A model generated the notes under the pieces. That model made no database searches and was not told where the DNA came from. It worked only from the letters and a program-made list of their open reading frames with translations. From Salinirubellus litoreus (lineage in GTDB: Archaea; Halobacteriota; Halobacteria; Halobacteriales; Haloarculaceae): DNA of 64,000 nucleotides. Positions 1 to 7,346 of the stretch are shown here, piece after piece (within the stretch, counting starts at the first letter, position 1; the number at the start of each line of letters is the position of its first letter). The DNA is taken from contig NZ_CP147841.1 of the NCBI RefSeq assembly GCF_037335815.1, forward strand, positions 310,001-374,000. The letters are read 5' to 3'. Made by a program: the position numbers and the translations under genes.

Positions 1-132
1 ACGTGGCCCGGAGACCTGTAAAAGGATTTCGAGTCGCGAAGCCGTGCGAGCCGCGCTCTCCGCCGGGAGGCGACGCGGACCCCGGTCCACGTCCGTCCGA
101 GACGGTAGCCGGGCGATCCCCGCCGCCGCCGC

Positions 133-822
133 TCAGATCCCGAGTTCGTCGGCGAGCCCGTGGAACGAGTCGATCTCGAGGTTCGGCTCGGGACCGTAGG
201 TGGGCCAGGGACCACCGTCCCGGTTCACCCAGACGCCCTGCATCCCCGCGTGGACGGCCCCCTGGACGTCGAACCAGCCCGCGGTGGTGTGGGCGATCTC
301 GTCGATCGGCGTACCCGTCCGGGCGGCCGCGTGACGGTAGATCTCAGCGTCGGGCTTGTACGTCTCGACCTCCGCGGCGCTGATCGTGTCCGCGAGGACG
401 TCGCCGATGCCGGCCGTCTCTACCATCGTCTCCAGCATCTCCGGGTTCCCGTTCGAGACGACGTAGAGGTCGTACGACTCGGCGAGCCGTTCCATACCCT
501 CCCGGACGTCGTCGAAGGTCCGGAGGTCGTGGTAGATGCTCGTTATCTCGTCGCGGGTCTCCTCGTCGACGTCGGCACCGAACGCCTCCAGCGCGTAGGT
601 CGCGGCGTGTCGGTTCAGTTCGTAGAACGTCTCGAACTCCCCGATGTGATTGGCGACCATCGTGTAGAACAGCGAGTGCGACCGCCAGAGGCTCGCCGCC
701 GCACCCGGGTCGTCGACGTGTCCCTCGAGCGCCGCCTCGGCGGACGCGACGTCAACGACGGTGCTGTAGGAGTCGAACGTGATCGTCGTGACACGATCCG
801 GGTCGAACTCGGAGGAGGCCAT
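133..822 (-). CDS. HAD-superfamily hydrolase, haloacid dehalogenase type II-like
   Basis: A 229-residue HAD phosphohydrolase/dehalogenase. The nucleophile motif is ITFDSYST (Asp17), motif II is VVSNGN (Ser123), the motif III lysine is in YKPD (Lys156), and the motif IV region is WFDVQG (Asp185), which resembles the W/H-D-I-x-G of 2-haloacid dehalogenases. The cap domain lies between residues about 30 and 115. I chose the ATG that gives MASSEF; a TTG three codons upstream is also open. The true substrate is unknown: many haloarchaeal proteins of this group carry the dehalogenase label without a test. It is the last gene of a minus-strand group and has no obvious functional link to its neighbours. 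Confidence 0.85.
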   Translation of the reverse strand: MASSEFDPDRVTTITFDSYSTVVDVASAEAALEGHVDDPGAAASLWRSHSLFYTMVANHIGEFETFYELNRHAATYALEAFGADVDEETRDEITSIYHDLRTFDDVREGMERLAESYDLYVVSNGNPEMLETMVETAGIGDVLADTISAAEVETYKPDAEIYRHAAARTGTPIDEIAHTTAGWFDVQGAVHAGMQGVWVNRDGGPWPTYGPEPNLEIDSFHGLADELGI

Positions 823-909
823 GTCCGCCAACCGGCGGCGGGAGTGATGAGTGTACCGGGAGTGAGTGCGGGGGACGCCTTCGCGCAGGCCGGCCCCGAG
901 AGGGACCGG

Positions 910-1212
910 TCACCCCCCGAGCCGTTCGTAGGCGGCCGTCGCCATCCGCAGCACCAGCACCGGGAGGCTGACCGCGAAGGCGAACGCCGCGGTCCACCCG
1001 AGGACGAGCCCCGCGATCCCCCCGTTCGAGACGCCGGCGGCGAGCGTGTACGCGGCCGCGCCGACCACTGCTGCCACCAGCGTGAGGACCGCGAGCGCGA
1101 CGAGCGCGTCCCGACCGAGGCCGGCGAGGTGGCGGCGGAACGCGCGGCGGCGCACTGCGAGGCCGGCGAGCCACGTCCGGAGGCGCGAGTGGACGCCCCC
1201 GGTACCGTCCAT
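910..1212 (-). CDS. Small two-helix membrane protein
   Basis: A 100-residue protein with an Arg-rich N-terminus (residues 8-35) followed by two predicted membrane helices, about 36-58 and 66-90. The ATG overlaps the TGA of the upstream winged-helix gene (TGATG), so the two are probably translated from one mRNA. A longer reading frame upstream exists but lies inside that regulator gene. I do not recognise a family. The translational coupling suggests a membrane partner or accessory of the regulator, which is inference. Confidence 0.65.
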   Translation of the reverse strand: MDGTGGVHSRLRTWLAGLAVRRRAFRRHLAGLGRDALVALAVLTLVAAVVGAAAYTLAAGVSNGGIAGLVLGWTAAFAFAVSLPVLVLRMATAAYERLGG

Positions 1213-2240
1213 CAGGGCCCCTCCGTCCCGCCGCCGTCCGTCACCGTCTCCGAGGCGGTCGCCGGGTCGGGTCCCTCGGTACCGCCCGCCTCCCCGACGC
1301 CCCGGGCGTCCTGGGGGTCCCCGTCGGTCCCGGCCTCGCCCGTCGACCGGCGCTCCGTCCCGACGACCGCGAGGTCGCCGTCGAGCGTCGCGATCAGCGC
1401 CTCCCCGTCGAGTGCGATGGTCACCCGGAGCCGCCAGGGGTCCTCGCTCTCGACCCCCGTGTGCTCGTCGGTGACACACCAGTCGAGCGTCCAGAACGGG
1501 ACGTCGTTCAGGTCGACGCCGTGGTCGCGGTAGAACGAGACGACCTCGGCGTCGTCGAGCAGCGCGAGCCCCGTCGAGGAGGACGTGGTGAGGTTACAGC
1601 GCGCGCACTCGTAGTCGACCCGGACGTCGAGGCCCATCGCGTCCCCCTCGGCGGCGTACCTGACGTGGGTCTCCATCCGGCCGTTGCACTCCGGGCAGAC
1701 ACCGTCCTTCGAGAGACAGGAGAGGTGCCGGGCGCGCTGGTTGAAGGCGTCGAGGGCCTCCTCGCGGGTGCGGTCCTCCAGCCCCCCGGGCGGGAACGGG
1801 TACACCCCGTGCGGGCGGCCACACGCCGGACACTCGATGTGGAAGTGCTCGTCCTCGTAGCGGGCCTGCAGGCCGCTCCCGCAGTCGACGCACGCCCCTT
1901 CGACGGGGAACGGGTCGAGTTCGGGACTCTGGTTGAGCGTCCCCGCGAGCACCGACCGGATGACCGCGCGGCCGGCCTGTCGGAACTCGTATCCGTCCTC
2001 GGTCTTGCGGACGAACTGGCCCACCAGTTTGTCGAGGTGGTAGTTGAACTGCGCGGAGTCGCGCATCCCGACTCGGCGGCGCAGGTCCGAGAACGCGGCC
2101 GGGCGGTCGGCCCGCCAGAGCGCCTCGAGTATCCGCAGGCGGGTCTCGTTGCCGACGACGGCGAACGCCTCGGCCGGGGAGAGACACTCCTCGCAGGCCA
2201 GGATGCTCTCCTCCTCGCCGGCCTCGCGTGCGTCGCTCAT
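1212..2240 (-). CDS. Winged-helix transcription regulator with zinc-ribbon C-terminal region
   Basis: A 342-residue ArsR-type protein. A winged helix (residues about 20-100, containing GNETRLRILEAL) is followed by CxxC pairs at 117/120 and 137/140 that would form one zinc ribbon, and by pairs at 182/185 and 212/215 that would form another. After about residue 300 comes a low-complexity Gly/Thr/Glu tail. The layout matches a haloarchaeal family of HTH plus DUF7351-like proteins (family number from memory). Role: DNA binding, ligand unknown. A TATA-like GGCTAAAACC (read on the plus strand at 2264-2273) lies about 27 bases upstream of the ATG. A second member of the family enters the window at its right edge (63591). 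Confidence 0.8.
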   Translation of the reverse strand: MSDAREAGEEESILACEECLSPAEAFAVVGNETRLRILEALWRADRPAAFSDLRRRVGMRDSAQFNYHLDKLVGQFVRKTEDGYEFRQAGRAVIRSVLAGTLNQSPELDPFPVEGACVDCGSGLQARYEDEHFHIECPACGRPHGVYPFPPGGLEDRTREEALDAFNQRARHLSCLSKDGVCPECNGRMETHVRYAAEGDAMGLDVRVDYECARCNLTTSSSTGLALLDDAEVVSFYRDHGVDLNDVPFWTLDWCVTDEHTGVESEDPWRLRVTIALDGEALIATLDGDLAVVGTERRSTGEAGTDGDPQDARGVGEAGGTEGPDPATASETVTDGGGTEGP

Positions 2241-2443
2241 AGCCGAACTGTAGCGAACGAGAGGGCTAAAACCTTGGCTGAAACGAGTGTTTGAGCGATT
2301 CCCTGCGCCAAAGCCCGTCCGCCGGCGGGTTGGGGAGAGACGACGACCCCACGGATCGAGTAAGTACCGGCATCCGCGCGAACGAGCGGAGCGAGCGAGC
2401 GCGGTTCACCGGTCCGAGCGGAGCGAGGACCGGCCTTTTTCAC

Positions 2444-2497
2444 CCATGTTTTTGCGCCGAGTGGTGCGCGAAGCGCACCCGAGGCGGAAAAAGATGG
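2444..2497. repeat. Palindromic element, T5/A5 family, copy A
   Basis: The left arm CCATGTTTTTGCGCC (2444-2458) and right arm GGCGGAAAAAGATGG (2483-2497) are inverted repeats with 13 of 15 matches, and they enclose a smaller hairpin GGTGCGC-GAA-GCGCACC. The same arms occur at 20052-20111, and relatives at 17620-17673 and 27841-27894. Unlike the other copies, this one is not next to a stop codon but lies 48 bases upstream of aIF2-gamma. Confidence 0.75.
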
Positions 2498-2506
2498 TTC
2501 GGTAGC

Positions 2507-2512
2507 CTTATA
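2507..2512 (+). promoter_or_regulatory. TATA-like box for the aIF2-gamma cluster
   Basis: CTTATA lies 33 bases upstream of the aIF2-gamma ATG and is the only AT-rich hexamer between the palindrome and the start. Confidence 0.55.
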
Positions 2513-2544
2513 CGCCGCAGGGGCCGATACCCACTACATTACTG

Positions 2545-3768
2545 ATGTCGGGAACACATCGACAACCGGAGGTGAACATCGGACTGGTCGGCCACGTGGA
2601 CCACGGGAAGACGACCCTGGTCCAGGCGCTCTCGGGCCAGTGGACCGACCAGCACTCCGAGGAGATGAAGCGGGGCATCTCCATTCGCCTCGGGTACGCG
2701 GACGCGACGTTCCGGCGGATACCGGGTGTGGACCCGCCGGAGTGTTTCACGGTCGAGGAGGAGGTCGACGGCGAGGAGACGGAGTTCATTCGTACGGTCT
2801 CGTTCGTCGACGCACCGGGCCACGAGACGCTGATGGCGACGATGCTCTCGGGGGCGGCCATCATGGACGGCGCGGTGCTGGTGATCGGCGCGAACGAGCC
2901 GGTGCCCCAGGCCCAGACCGAGGAGCACCTCATGGCCCTCGACATCATCGGCATCGACAACATCGTCATCGCGCAGAACAAGATCGACCTCGTCGCGGAC
3001 GCCGAGGAGGCCCGCGAGAACAAGCGCGAGATCGAGGAGTTCATCGAGGGGACCGTCGCCGAGGGCGCGCCTATCGTCCCGGTGTCGGCCCAGCAGGAGG
3101 TCAACGTCGACCTGCTCATCGCCGCCATCGAGGAGGAGATCCCGACGCCCGAGCGCGACCCGGACGCCGACGCGCGGCTCCAGGTCGCCCGCTCGTTCGA
3201 CATCAACCGCCCCGGCACCACCCAGGCCGATCTGCGGGGCGGGGTCGTCGGCGGATCGCTCAGCCGTGGGCGGCTGGAGGTCGACGACGAGATCGAGATA
3301 CGGCCCGGCCGCCAGGAGGAGGACGACGGACCCTACGAGCCCGTCTCGACCACCGTGCGGTCGCTCCAGGCCGGGAGCCAGTCGGTCGACTCGGTCCGGC
3401 CGGGCGGGCTCGTCGGCGTCGGGACGGGTCTCGACCCCTCGGTGACGAAGGGCGACGCCCTCGCCGGGCAGATCGCCGGGCCGCCGGGGACGCTCCCCGA
3501 GGTCCTCGACTCGTTCACGATGTCGGTCGACCTGCTCGATCGCGTCGTCGGCGAGGGGGCCGACGAGGTCGAGGAGGTCACGACCGGCGAGCCGCTGATG
3601 CTCACGGTCGGCACCGCCACGACGGTCGGCGCGGTGACCTCCGCACGGTCCGGCGAGGCGGAGGTGAGGCTGAAGCGACCGGTGTGTGCGGACCCCGGCG
3701 CGAAGATCGCCATCAATCGTCGCGTGGGGTCGCGCTGGCGGCTCATCGGCGTCGGGACCCTGGAGTGA
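2545..3768 (+). CDS. eif2g: Translation initiation factor aIF2 subunit gamma
   Basis: A 407-residue GTPase, the gamma subunit of the heterotrimer that delivers initiator Met-tRNA to the 30S subunit. G1 is GHVDHGKT (16-23), G3 is DAPGHE, G4 is NKID; EF-Tu-like beta-barrel domains II and III follow. The zinc-knuckle loop of the family, usually with four cysteines, is here RRIPGVDPPECFTVEEE with one cysteine (Cys67), so zinc binding looks lost. The gene heads a five-gene cluster with almost no spacing: aIF2-gamma, PIN protein, rpoE', spt4, dephospho-CoA kinase. This order is widely conserved in archaea and links translation initiation, rRNA processing and transcription. Confidence 0.97.
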   Translation: MSGTHRQPEVNIGLVGHVDHGKTTLVQALSGQWTDQHSEEMKRGISIRLGYADATFRRIPGVDPPECFTVEEEVDGEETEFIRTVSFVDAPGHETLMATMLSGAAIMDGAVLVIGANEPVPQAQTEEHLMALDIIGIDNIVIAQNKIDLVADAEEARENKREIEEFIEGTVAEGAPIVPVSAQQEVNVDLLIAAIEEEIPTPERDPDADARLQVARSFDINRPGTTQADLRGGVVGGSLSRGRLEVDDEIEIRPGRQEEDDGPYEPVSTTVRSLQAGSQSVDSVRPGGLVGVGTGLDPSVTKGDALAGQIAGPPGTLPEVLDSFTMSVDLLDRVVGEGADEVEEVTTGEPLMLTVGTATTVGAVTSARSGEAEVRLKRPVCADPGAKIAINRRVGSRWRLIGVGTLE

Positions 3769-3774
3769 CGTGAG

Positions 3775-4161
3775 GTGACACGCGTGGTGCTCGACACGAA
3801 CGCGCTGATGATGCCGGTCGAACTCGGCGTGCGGACGTTCGACGAACTCGATCGCCTGCTGGGGCGCGGAGAGTACGAGGCCCTGGTCCCGGAGGCCGTG
3901 CTCGCGGAGCTCGACTCGCTCTCGGCAGGGGCGGGTGAGGAGGGCGTCGCCGCGAGCGTCGGGGCCGACCTGGCCCGCCGCCACGAGGTCGTCGCACACG
4001 AGGCCGGGTACGCCGACGACGCCGTGATCGAGGTCGCGACCACGCACGACTGTGACTACGCGGTGACGAACGACGGCCCCCTGCGGAGCCGGCTACAGGA
4101 CGCGGCGGTCCCCGTAATCTGTTTACGCGGGCGAAACAAACTCGACGTAACTCGACCATAA
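3775..4161 (+). CDS. PIN-domain endonuclease, Utp24/Fcf1-like
   Basis: A 128-residue single PIN domain with the first acidic residue in VVLDTNALMMP (Asp7), a Glu in the VLAELDSL helix, and the C-terminal YADDAVIEVA and AVTNDGPLRSRL elements that complete the metal site. Archaeal members with this position next to aIF2-gamma are the relatives of eukaryotic Fcf1/Utp24, which cuts pre-rRNA at the 18S 5' end; the archaeal role is inferred. It starts with GTG six bases after the aIF2-gamma stop, and its TAA shares one base with the rpoE' ATG (TAATG). Confidence 0.88.
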   Translation: MTRVVLDTNALMMPVELGVRTFDELDRLLGRGEYEALVPEAVLAELDSLSAGAGEEGVAASVGADLARRHEVVAHEAGYADDAVIEVATTHDCDYAVTNDGPLRSRLQDAAVPVICLRGRNKLDVTRP

Positions 4162-4730
4162 TGTACAAGCGTGCACGACTGCGTGACACCGTGGAGGTCC
4201 CCCCGGAGTACCTCGACAACGTCACCCCGGAACTGGTGAAACGGCTGCTACAGGAGAAACTGGAGGGGCGGATGGACGAGGAGGTCGGCTCCGTCGTCTC
4301 CGTCGCGGAGGTACACGACATCGGCGACGGCGCGGTCCTCCCCAATCGCCCCGGCGTCTACTACGAGGCGGAGTTCGACGCCATCACGTTCGACCCACAG
4401 ATGCAGGAGGTCGTCGACGGCGAGGTCGTCGAGGTGGTGAACTTCGGCGCGTTCGTCGGCATCGGTCCCGTCGACGGCCTGCTCCACGTCTCGCAGATCT
4501 CCAACGAATACCTCGCGTTCGACGAGGAGAACCAGCGGCTCGCCTCGCGCGACTCGAACGACGCGCTCGGCGTCGGCGACTCCGTCCGGACGCGGATCGT
4601 CACCAAGAGCGTCGACGAGCGCAACCCGCGGGACTCGAAGATCGGCCTGACGGCGAAACAGCCCGGCCTCGGCAAGCACGAGTGGCTCGAGGCCGACCGA
4701 CGACGCCGCGAGGCGCAGGCGGGGGATTAG
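4161..4730 (+). CDS. rpoE1: DNA-directed RNA polymerase subunit E' (Rpo7)
   Basis: A 189-residue homologue of eukaryotic Rpb7, part of the stalk that binds nascent RNA and helps promoter opening. The N-terminal half (MYKRARLRDTVEVPPEYL onward) is the RNP-like tip domain; residues about 82-165 form an S1/OB RNA-binding domain (GEVVEVVNFGAFVGIGPVDG, then LLHVSQIS). The C-terminal tail is acidic and basic mixed (EADRRRREAQAGD). Full length for the family. It overlaps the PIN gene by one base and its stop is followed directly by the spt4 ATG. Confidence 0.97.
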   Translation: MYKRARLRDTVEVPPEYLDNVTPELVKRLLQEKLEGRMDEEVGSVVSVAEVHDIGDGAVLPNRPGVYYEAEFDAITFDPQMQEVVDGEVVEVVNFGAFVGIGPVDGLLHVSQISNEYLAFDEENQRLASRDSNDALGVGDSVRTRIVTKSVDERNPRDSKIGLTAKQPGLGKHEWLEADRRRREAQAGD

Positions 4731-4928
4731 ATGGCGAACCGACTCGTCTGCCGGGAGTGCCACCGCGTCCTCGAGGTCAGCGAGGGCGACCAGTGTCCCG
4801 TCTGCGGATCGAACTCGCTGACCGAGGACTGGGCGGGATACGTCATCATCGCCCACCCCGAGGACAGCGAGATCGCCCGGGAGATGGAGGTCGACGAGCC
4901 CGGCAAGTACGCGCTGAAGGTCCGGTAG
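4731..4928 (+). CDS. spt4: Transcription elongation factor Spt4 (RNA polymerase subunit E'')
   Basis: A 65-residue zinc protein that pairs with the Spt5 NGN domain on the RNA polymerase clamp to raise processivity. Zinc ligands are Cys7, Cys10, Cys22 and Cys25 (CREC and CPVC), followed by the conserved TEDWAGYVIIAHPEDSEIA stretch. The ATG sits directly after the rpoE' stop, and one base separates its stop from the next GTG, so the cluster is read as one message. Confidence 0.97.
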   Translation: MANRLVCRECHRVLEVSEGDQCPVCGSNSLTEDWAGYVIIAHPEDSEIAREMEVDEPGKYALKVR

Positions 4929-4929
4929 C

Positions 4930-5589
4930 GTGACTGGCGATACGGGATCAGGATCAGGATCGGGATCGCCGACGGACACGGAGGGCGATCCGGGCGCGGG
5001 ATCGACCCCCGCGGACGCGGGGGTGGAGACCGACCCGGACGTCCTGCTCGCGCTCCCGCGGGCGCTCCGCGGGGAGCTGAAGGACCCCCTCGGGCCGATC
5101 TACACCGACGCGGACGAGCTGCTCGCGGACGCGGGCGGACCCGTCGTGACCGTCGGCGACGTCGTCACGTACCACCTCCTCCGGGCCGGCCGCCGCCCGG
5201 ACGTCGCGCTCGTCGACGGGAAGACCAAGCGCGACCCCGTCGACGAGGCCGTCTGGGAGGCCATCGACGGGTTCGGCCACCGAGTGGAGGTGTCGAACCC
5301 CGCCGCCACACTCTCGGCGGCACTCCTCGACGCGCTCCGGGCGGCGCTCGATCGAGCCGGGGGCGGCGGCGCAGAGACGACCGTGATCGTCGTCGACGGC
5401 GAGGAGGACCTCGCGGCGCTGCCGGCGGTGCTCGCCGCCCCCGACGGCGCGAGCGTCGTCTACGGCCAGCCCGACGAGGGGATGGTCCTCGCGGCGGTGA
5501 CCGACGAGCACCGGGCGACGGTCCGTGATCTACTGGAGCGGATGGACGGGGACGCGATGCGCGCGTTCGACGTCCTCGGCGTCGACTGA
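4930..5589 (+). CDS. GTP-dependent dephospho-CoA kinase (DUF359)
   Basis: A 219-residue protein of the DUF359 family, shown in Thermococcus to make CoA from dephospho-CoA with GTP, the archaeal replacement for CoaE. Family blocks visible: DPLGPIYTDADEL, VVTVGDVVTYHLL, VDGKTKRDP and the C-terminal GQPDEGMVLA. The first ~35 residues are a Gly/Ser/Asp-rich acidic extension typical of halophiles. GTG start one base after spt4. The final 17 bases including the TGA are repeated immediately downstream (5591-5607). In many archaea rps24e and rps27ae follow this gene; here they do not. Confidence 0.88.
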   Translation: MTGDTGSGSGSGSPTDTEGDPGAGSTPADAGVETDPDVLLALPRALRGELKDPLGPIYTDADELLADAGGPVVTVGDVVTYHLLRAGRRPDVALVDGKTKRDPVDEAVWEAIDGFGHRVEVSNPAATLSAALLDALRAALDRAGGGGAETTVIVVDGEEDLAALPAVLAAPDGASVVYGQPDEGMVLAAVTDEHRATVRDLLERMDGDAMRAFDVLGVD

Positions 5590-5607
5590 TTCCTCGGCGT
5601 CGACTGA
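5573..5607 (+). repeat. 17-bp tandem duplication across a stop codon
   Basis: TCCTCGGCGTCGACTGA occurs at 5573-5589 and again at 5591-5607, separated by one T. The first copy encodes the last codons and stop of the dephospho-CoA kinase gene; the second is non-coding. It reads as a recent slippage or recombination duplication. Confidence 0.9.
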
Positions 5608-5686
5608 GACGGGATCGATCCGAACCGGTCGATCCCGGTCTATCTTCGGCGCGGGGCTTTTCTCGGCTCGCCGTCTACCCGACGTC

Positions 5687-6664
5687 GTGCGCGAGTTCCC
5701 GTTCGAGCTGGCCCTGTGTGCCCACCTCGAATCCGCGGAGGAGGCCGTCGTGGGCAGACAGCTCGGGGGGAGCGTCGGGGGGACGCGCGTCATCGACGTG
5801 GCGCTCGTCTACCCCGGACCGGCGTTCGAAGAGCGGGCGGCGATCACCGCCGAGACCATCCCTGCCGCCGCGATCGAGGCCGACGTCGGCGTGGGCGAGG
5901 CCCGTCCGCTGCGCGAGGCGTTCCCGGACACGAGCCGCGAGTGGGCCAGGAAGACCGTCGAGACGGCGGTCGGGGTGGGCTTCTTCGAGCACGAGCGCCG
6001 CGGCGGCCGCGAGTACGTCCGACAGACGGTCCGGTACCCCGACTGGTTCGACCGGATCGTCGGCGTGGAGAACAAGCCCGACCTCGATCGCCCGGGCGAT
6101 CTCGAACTCCAGCTCCGCAAGGACGTCTCGCTGGGGCTGCTCGACGAGGTGGTGCTGGCGACGGCCTCGCACGTCACCGGTGCGCACCTGAACCGTATCC
6201 CGGAGGAGGTGGGGGTCTGGCGGTTCGACCCCGAGACGGGCGAGCGACGCGTGATCCGCGAGCCGACGGCACTCGACTCGACGGGACCGGGGATCGACGT
6301 GCTCGATACGTTCCCCGCACGGACGGACGTACGACCCGCTACGGGGGCAGAGAAGGCCCGGAAGCGCCGTCGTCTCGCCGAGCGGGCCTACGGGAAGGGG
6401 TGGCGGATCCCCGCCGAGTCGTTCCCGGGTTGTGCGCGGTGTACGGTCGGCGAGCGCTTCGATGCGGGGGCGCTCCCCGAGTGTACCTGGAAGGGTCGCC
6501 TGATCGACCCCGCCCGGGAGTGTGGCCCGTCGTGTCCGGAGTACGAGTCGGCCGACCCGCCGATCGCCGACGTCACCGGTGCCCGGGCGCGGGGTTCGAT
6601 CTGGGAGGCCGACCCGGCCGGTCGCGTCCGTCGACAGTCCGGGCTCGGCCGCTTCCTCGAGTAG
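5687..6664 (+). CDS. Uncharacterised haloarchaeal protein, possible PD-(D/E)XK nuclease with Cys cluster
   Basis: A 325-residue protein that I recall as DUF5787. I chose the GTG giving VREFPFELALCAHLE; the open frame runs further upstream through the kinase end but that part is Ser/Thr/Arg noise. The segment around DWFDRIVGVENKPDL, followed by LQLRKDVSLGLLDEVVLAT, looks like the core of a PD-(D/E)XK nuclease (Asp, then Glu-x-Lys, then a helix with Lys). Near the C-terminus are five cysteines (GCARC, PEC, EC, SC), reminiscent of metal- or Fe-S-binding nucleases. Both ideas are inference. A 17-bp duplication lies just upstream. Confidence 0.65.
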   Translation: MREFPFELALCAHLESAEEAVVGRQLGGSVGGTRVIDVALVYPGPAFEERAAITAETIPAAAIEADVGVGEARPLREAFPDTSREWARKTVETAVGVGFFEHERRGGREYVRQTVRYPDWFDRIVGVENKPDLDRPGDLELQLRKDVSLGLLDEVVLATASHVTGAHLNRIPEEVGVWRFDPETGERRVIREPTALDSTGPGIDVLDTFPARTDVRPATGAEKARKRRRLAERAYGKGWRIPAESFPGCARCTVGERFDAGALPECTWKGRLIDPARECGPSCPEYESADPPIADVTGARARGSIWEADPAGRVRRQSGLGRFLE

Positions 6665-6722
6665 CGGACCGGGCGAGCGGAAGCGACGGAAGACGTATGT
6701 CGGACCGTATCGTCCCCCGACC

Positions 6723-7310
6723 GTGTCCCCTCTCTCCCTCCGTCCGACCCGCGGGCACGTCCTCCCCGCGCTCGTCGTCCTGTTCCCGGCCGAGTGGTTC
6801 GTCCTCCGATCGGTCGGGACGGCGGCGGTGCGCGACGGTCCGGTCCCGGTCGGTGAACTGGTCGTCGGCTCGCTTCTCGCCCTCGTCGCGGCGTACGTCG
6901 CGAGCGTCGTCGCGGTGAGCGTGGCCCGGACCCGGAACTCGGGCGGGGTCGTCGGTACGGCGCTCAACCCCTCCGACCGGACGCTCGCGGTGCTCGGCGT
7001 CGTTCTCGCCGGCGCTGGGAGCTACCTCCTCGCCTCGCTGTTCGTCACGGTGACCGGCCCCCTCGGGACGGGACTCGCGGCCGTCGGCCTCCTGTTCGGC
7101 CTGCCGCTCGTCCTCACGTACACCGCGAGCGTGGCCGTCACGAACGCCCTGGGCGTCGGCGGGATCGGCACGATCGCCGTCGTCGTCGGCCTCGCGGCGA
7201 GCGCGCTCTGGACGTTCGGACTGGCCGTCGTCGTCGGGGACCTCCTCGGTCGTCTCGGGGGGAGCGAGCGGGCCGACGCGGACGGCCGGCGGGACGGGCG
7301 AACGAGATAG
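6723..7310 (+). CDS. Multi-helix membrane protein
   Basis: A 195-residue hydrophobic protein with about five membrane helices (roughly residues 12-30, 40-65, 80-105, 108-135 and 148-175) and a charged C-terminal tail (SERADADGRRDGR). The GTG giving VSPLSLRPTRG is preferred because the upstream open frame is Arg/Ser-rich and overlaps the previous gene. No family recognised. It lies between the possible nuclease and an exported protein on the same strand. Confidence 0.65.
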   Translation: MSPLSLRPTRGHVLPALVVLFPAEWFVLRSVGTAAVRDGPVPVGELVVGSLLALVAAYVASVVAVSVARTRNSGGVVGTALNPSDRTLAVLGVVLAGAGSYLLASLFVTVTGPLGTGLAAVGLLFGLPLVLTYTASVAVTNALGVGGIGTIAVVVGLAASALWTFGLAVVVGDLLGRLGGSERADADGRRDGRTR

Positions 7311-7346
7311 GGAAGACTCATACGCGACGACCGGCGACGGGTGGAC

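Larger units (their letters stand above)
2241..2544. other. Divergent intergenic region between the regulator and aIF2-gamma
   Basis: This gap holds the regulator promoter on the left, a purine/pyrimidine-skewed stretch rich in AGCGAGCGAG-type repeats (about 2380-2435), a palindromic element (2444-2497), and the TATA-like box of aIF2-gamma. No protein gene is supported; the short open frames here are low-complexity Arg/Ser-rich. Confidence 0.7.

Noticed and set aside
2539..4047. 500-codon minus-strand frame across aIF2-gamma
   Set aside because: Shadow of the aIF2-gamma and PIN genes; Arg/Asp/Leu-rich with no motif.
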